The notes beneath the pieces were generated by a model. The model did no database searches and was not told the DNA's origin. It saw nothing but the letters and a program-made list of their open reading frames with translations. 64,000 bases of DNA from Oligella sp050920755. Lineage in GTDB: Bacteria; Pseudomonadota; Gammaproteobacteria; Burkholderiales; Burkholderiaceae_B. The stretch is from assembly GCF_050920755.1 (NCBI RefSeq), contig NZ_CP158480.1:1798001-1862000 (forward strand), written 5' to 3'. Positions 61,302 to 64,000 of this stretch are shown here, one piece after another. Position numbers and translations under genes: made by a program. Each line of letters opens with the position of its first letter. Position 1 is the first letter of the stretch.

Positions 61302-61317
61302 CTGTATGTATGTACAG
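61302..61317. promoter_or_regulatory. LexA box before lexA
   Basis: CTGTATGTATGTACAG is a near-consensus SOS operator 24 bp upstream of the lexA start, indicating autoregulation. Confidence 0.92.
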
Positions 61318-61340
61318 TCATTTTTTTATTCCGGAGTGAT

Positions 61341-61997
61341 ATGAGCATTAAACTCACTGCCAGACAGCAGGAAGTCTTTGATCTGATCCAAGCCAGCATC
61401 CGTCGCACCGGCTTTCCACCCACACGTGCCGAGATTGCTCAGAGCTTAGGATTTCGTTCGGCAAATGCGGCCGAGGATCATCTTAAGGCCCTGGCTAAAA
61501 AAGGCGCAATTATCCTGACACCGGGCACCTCTCGCGGCATCCGACTTAATCCCGAATTAGACGAGGACGTTCAAAAAGCGCCGCTCGCTGCAACTGCAGA
61601 GCTGCACGAGCACATCAATACCTTGCCGCTGATTGGTCGGGTTGCTGCCGGTAGTCCGATATTAGCCCAGGAGCATATCGAAAAGGAAATCCCTGTTGAT
61701 CCCGCTATGTTTGAGGACAAGGCCGATTATCTTTTGCGTGTACGTGGTGAGTCGATGATTGATATCGGCATTTACGATGGTGATTTACTGGCGGTTAAAA
61801 AAACCGAGTCCGCGCATAATGGCCAAATTGTGGTTGCCCGTATAAATGACGATGTGACCGTTAAGCGCTTTCAAAAGGGTGCCGGTAAGATCTCCTTAAT
61901 TGCCGAAAATCAACACTTTGCACCGATTATAGTCACACCACAGGACGAATTTGCGATTGAAGGCTTAGCGGTCGGGTTAATTAGAAGTTTAAATTAG
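61341..61997 (+). CDS. lexA: SOS repressor LexA
   Basis: 218 aa. N-terminal winged helix (LTARQQEVFDLIQASIRRTG, FPPTRAEIAQSLGFRSANAA). The Ala-Gly self-cleavage site lies in RVAAGSP near residue 100. Catalytic Ser is in RGESMIDIG near 138 and Lys in LLAVKKT near 154. The start is preceded by CCGGAGTGAT. Represses SOS genes until RecA-stimulated autocleavage. Confidence 0.97.
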   Translation: MSIKLTARQQEVFDLIQASIRRTGFPPTRAEIAQSLGFRSANAAEDHLKALAKKGAIILTPGTSRGIRLNPELDEDVQKAPLAATAELHEHINTLPLIGRVAAGSPILAQEHIEKEIPVDPAMFEDKADYLLRVRGESMIDIGIYDGDLLAVKKTESAHNGQIVVARINDDVTVKRFQKGAGKISLIAENQHFAPIIVTPQDEFAIEGLAVGLIRSLN

Positions 61998-62053
61998 TGA
62001 TTACTAGCGAGTGAGCTATTTAAACCGGCTATTTAAGTCCCACCCTCTTTAAT

Positions 62054-64000
62054 TCAGCCTGCCAGCGGTGCCTTAAAGCGTTTTAAACGCAAGGCATTAC
62101 TCAGTACAAAAACACTGGATAAAGCCATCGCACCGGCAGCAAACATCGGCGACAGTAAAACTCCATTGATCGGGTATAAAATACCGGCTGCGACCGGTAT
62201 TAAAGCCGTGTTATAGGCAAAGGCCCAAAAAAGATTCTGATGGATATTTTTAATCGTCGCCTTTGAAAGCGCAATCGCATTAGGCACACCATTTAAGCTA
62301 CCCGACATCAGCACCACATCAGCCGCTTCCATCGCAACATCGGTACCGGTACCAATGGCAATACCCACATCCGCTTCGGCCAGCGCCGGCGCATCATTAA
62401 TCCCATCACCGACAAACGCTACCGCACCATATTGCGCCCGCAATGCTTTAATTTGCTGCAACTTATCCGACGGCAGGACGTCAGCCACCACCTGATCAAT
62501 CCCCAGTCGCTGCGCAATCGCTTCAGCTGTCTGCTTTTTATCGCCGGTAATCATCACCACGTTGAGTCCTAAGTCATGCAAAGCCTTAATCGCTGCGGGT
62601 GTACTTTCCTTAATCGGATCAGAGACTGCGATAATGGCAGCCAATTGACCATCAATCGCAGCATACATCGGCGATTTACCCTCGCTCGCCAAACGTAAAG
62701 CCGTTTCATCAAACTGACTCGGCTCTAAACCTAAAGAACGCATAAAGCGATCCGCACCGATTTCAATGGTACGACCATTACTCTGAGCTCTTACGCCCAT
62801 ACCGGTAATGGATTCAAACTGACTAACGGCAGCAAGGCTCGCCCCCTCTGTCTGCGCTGCCGCCACCATCGCATGGGCAATTGGATGCTCGGATTGCTGC
62901 TCCACTGAAGCGATTAAAGCCAAGACCTCTAAACGCTCAAAGCCCTCACTCAGCACTAAATCCGTCATGGTCGGACGACCTACTGTCAAGGTACCCGTTT
63001 TATCCACCGCCACCACCTTGGCATCACGTAACGATTGTAAGGCATCGCCTTTGCGGAATAATACGCCCAGCTCAGCACCCCGTCCGGTAGCCACCATAAT
63101 TGAGGTCGGCGTTGCCAGACCCATCGCACAAGGACAAGCAATAATCATCACCGCCACGGCATTCACAATCGCGAAAGTTAAGGCCGGACGCGGTCCGAAA
63201 ATCATCCACAACACAAACGTTAAGAGTGCCAATCCAATCACTGTCGGCACAAACCAATAGGTAACCCGATTAACAACCGATTGAATCGGTAATTTGGAAC
63301 CCTGCGCCTGCTCCACCAGATTAATAATTTGCGATAAGACCGTTTGCTCTCCGACTGCCGTGGTTTTAAAAGTAAAAGCACCTTGCTGATTCACGGTTCC
63401 TCCGATTAACTCACTACCCGGCGCTTTTTCAATCGGAATAGGCTCACCGCTAATCATCGATTCATCAACAAAACTCCGGCCCTCAAGCAAAATGCCGTCC
63501 ACCGCAATACGCTCACCGGGACGCACCTGAACCAAATCCCCCACACGCACCTCGCGCAGCGGAATTTGCTGCCACTCGCCATTACGCTGAACTCGGGCTT
63601 CCTTAGGCTGAAGACCGACTAAACGCTGAATCGCTTCTGATGTGCGACCCTTAGCCTTAGCCTCTAAATAACGCCCGAATAAAATCAAAGTCACAATCAC
63701 CGCCGCCGATTCATAATAAACATGAATGGAACCTGCCGGCAGTAAAGACGGCAAAAAAGTTGCTATCACTGAAAAACCGTAGGCAGCCAAGGTACCCATA
63801 GCAACTAAGGAATTCATATCGGGCCCCAAGCGTAACAAAGCAGGAATACCGATTTGATAAAAGCGTCGACCGGGAAATAATAAGACCAAGCTCGTGAGAA
63901 CAAATTGCAAATACCAGCTATTTTGTAAACCGATGCTATGCTCCACCCAATGATGCATGGCGGGGATCACGTGCGAACCCATCTCCAAAATAAAGACCGG
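62054..64000 (-). CDS. copA: Copper-exporting P1B-type ATPase (5' end beyond window)
   Basis: About 648 codons are visible; the frame remains open at the window edge (VFILEMGSHVIPAM), so the N-terminus with any metal-binding domains is missing. Membrane CPC motif in IIACPCAMGLATP, phosphorylation site DKTGTLT, HP-locus SEHPIA, and hinge VGDGINDAPALAEADVG are all intact. The two His residues in the MHHW region near the edge are typical of CopA-like pumps. Exports Cu(I) from the cytosol. Confidence 0.92.
   Translation of the reverse strand, partial: PVFILEMGSHVIPAMHHWVEHSIGLQNSWYLQFVLTSLVLLFPGRRFYQIGIPALLRLGPDMNSLVAMGTLAAYGFSVIATFLPSLLPAGSIHVYYESAAVIVTLILFGRYLEAKAKGRTSEAIQRLVGLQPKEARVQRNGEWQQIPLREVRVGDLVQVRPGERIAVDGILLEGRSFVDESMISGEPIPIEKAPGSELIGGTVNQQGAFTFKTTAVGEQTVLSQIINLVEQAQGSKLPIQSVVNRVTYWFVPTVIGLALLTFVLWMIFGPRPALTFAIVNAVAVMIIACPCAMGLATPTSIMVATGRGAELGVLFRKGDALQSLRDAKVVAVDKTGTLTVGRPTMTDLVLSEGFERLEVLALIASVEQQSEHPIAHAMVAAAQTEGASLAAVSQFESITGMGVRAQSNGRTIEIGADRFMRSLGLEPSQFDETALRLASEGKSPMYAAIDGQLAAIIAVSDPIKESTPAAIKALHDLGLNVVMITGDKKQTAEAIAQRLGIDQVVADVLPSDKLQQIKALRAQYGAVAFVGDGINDAPALAEADVGIAIGTGTDVAMEAADVVLMSGSLNGVPNAIALSKATIKNIHQNLFWAFAYNTALIPVAAGILYPINGVLLSPMFAAGAMALSSVFVLSNALRLKRFKAPLAG

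Noticed and set aside
61249..61340. Aminotransferase-lexA operon
   Set aside because: A LexA box and a lexA-specific ribosome site lie in the 92-bp gap, pointing to an independent lexA promoter.
1..64000. tRNA or rRNA genes, including a tRNA as attachment site for the island
   Set aside because: No tRNA cloverleaf sequence or rRNA segment was recognised by reading; the island edges lie in intergenic DNA of recA and rdgC.

Overview
Organism and overall picture. The chromosomal genes at both ends (nadE, argH, recX-recA, rdgC, uvrB, an aromatic aminotransferase, lexA, a copper P-type ATPase) look betaproteobacterial, most like the low-GC Alcaligenaceae (Oligella or Pelistega type). This is an inference from gene content, the general-diffusion porin type and moderate GC; no rRNA or tRNA gene is present to settle it. 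The window is best read as a chromosome interrupted between recA and rdgC by about 48 kb of nested mobile DNA.

Left chromosome (1-6900). A partial nadE runs leftward off the edge and argH is divergent from it. A group II intron of class C type (about 2880-4976) sits directly behind the intrinsic terminator of recA-recX.

Island (about 6905-54765). A tyrosine integrase (53730-54731) lies at the right end. An AlpA/excisionase-like gene and an array of six ~21-bp repeats lie at the left end. An 11-bp direct repeat flanks the whole and is the candidate attachment core. The backbone carries VirB5- and VirB6-like type IV secretion genes, a ParA/StbB-like ATPase, a MntA-HepT toxin-antitoxin pair and many very small genes. 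Its genes are separated by near-identical terminator hairpins, which shows that the left (7.1-12.4 kb) and right (43.9-54.7 kb) parts were once one element. Into this have landed: (a) a type III restriction-modification locus between inverted identical IS3-type copies, with mod beheaded and res split; (b) a yefM-yoeB pair whose yoeB is cut by a Tn7-like left end; (c) a 15-kb Tn7-like cargo segment (21371 to about 36417) with recognisable left and right ends; (d) tnsE, tnsD and a 5'-truncated tnsC just outside that right end; (e) eleven further IS copies.

Tn7-like cargo. A divergent tetR / HPP membrane-protein pair (each split by an IS) is followed by an apparently single leftward operon: a FecBCD-type ABC importer (binding protein, permease, ATPase), an FmdE-like protein, the C-P lyase core phnG-H-I-J-K-L, and a porin. 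A divergent LysR regulator sits in front. PhnM, PhnN, PhnP and the usual PhnCDE importer are absent. This combination is the most interesting candidate for an undescribed system: uptake of a metal-bound or otherwise bulky phosphonate, coupled to C-P bond cleavage, on a Tn7-type vehicle.

Many disrupted genes can be rejoined exactly by removing the IS and one target duplication (res, tetR, hpp and a small membrane gene). Together with identical IS copies, this points to a recent burst of transposition.

Right chromosome (54.9-64 kb). rdgC and lexA have clear CTGT-N8-ACAG LexA boxes. recA has none in the 350 bp upstream, which now mostly belong to the island. A methyltransferase, a DUF2478 protein, a membrane-anchored hypothetical and uvrB run leftward; the aminotransferase and lexA run rightward; a copper ATPase runs leftward off the edge.
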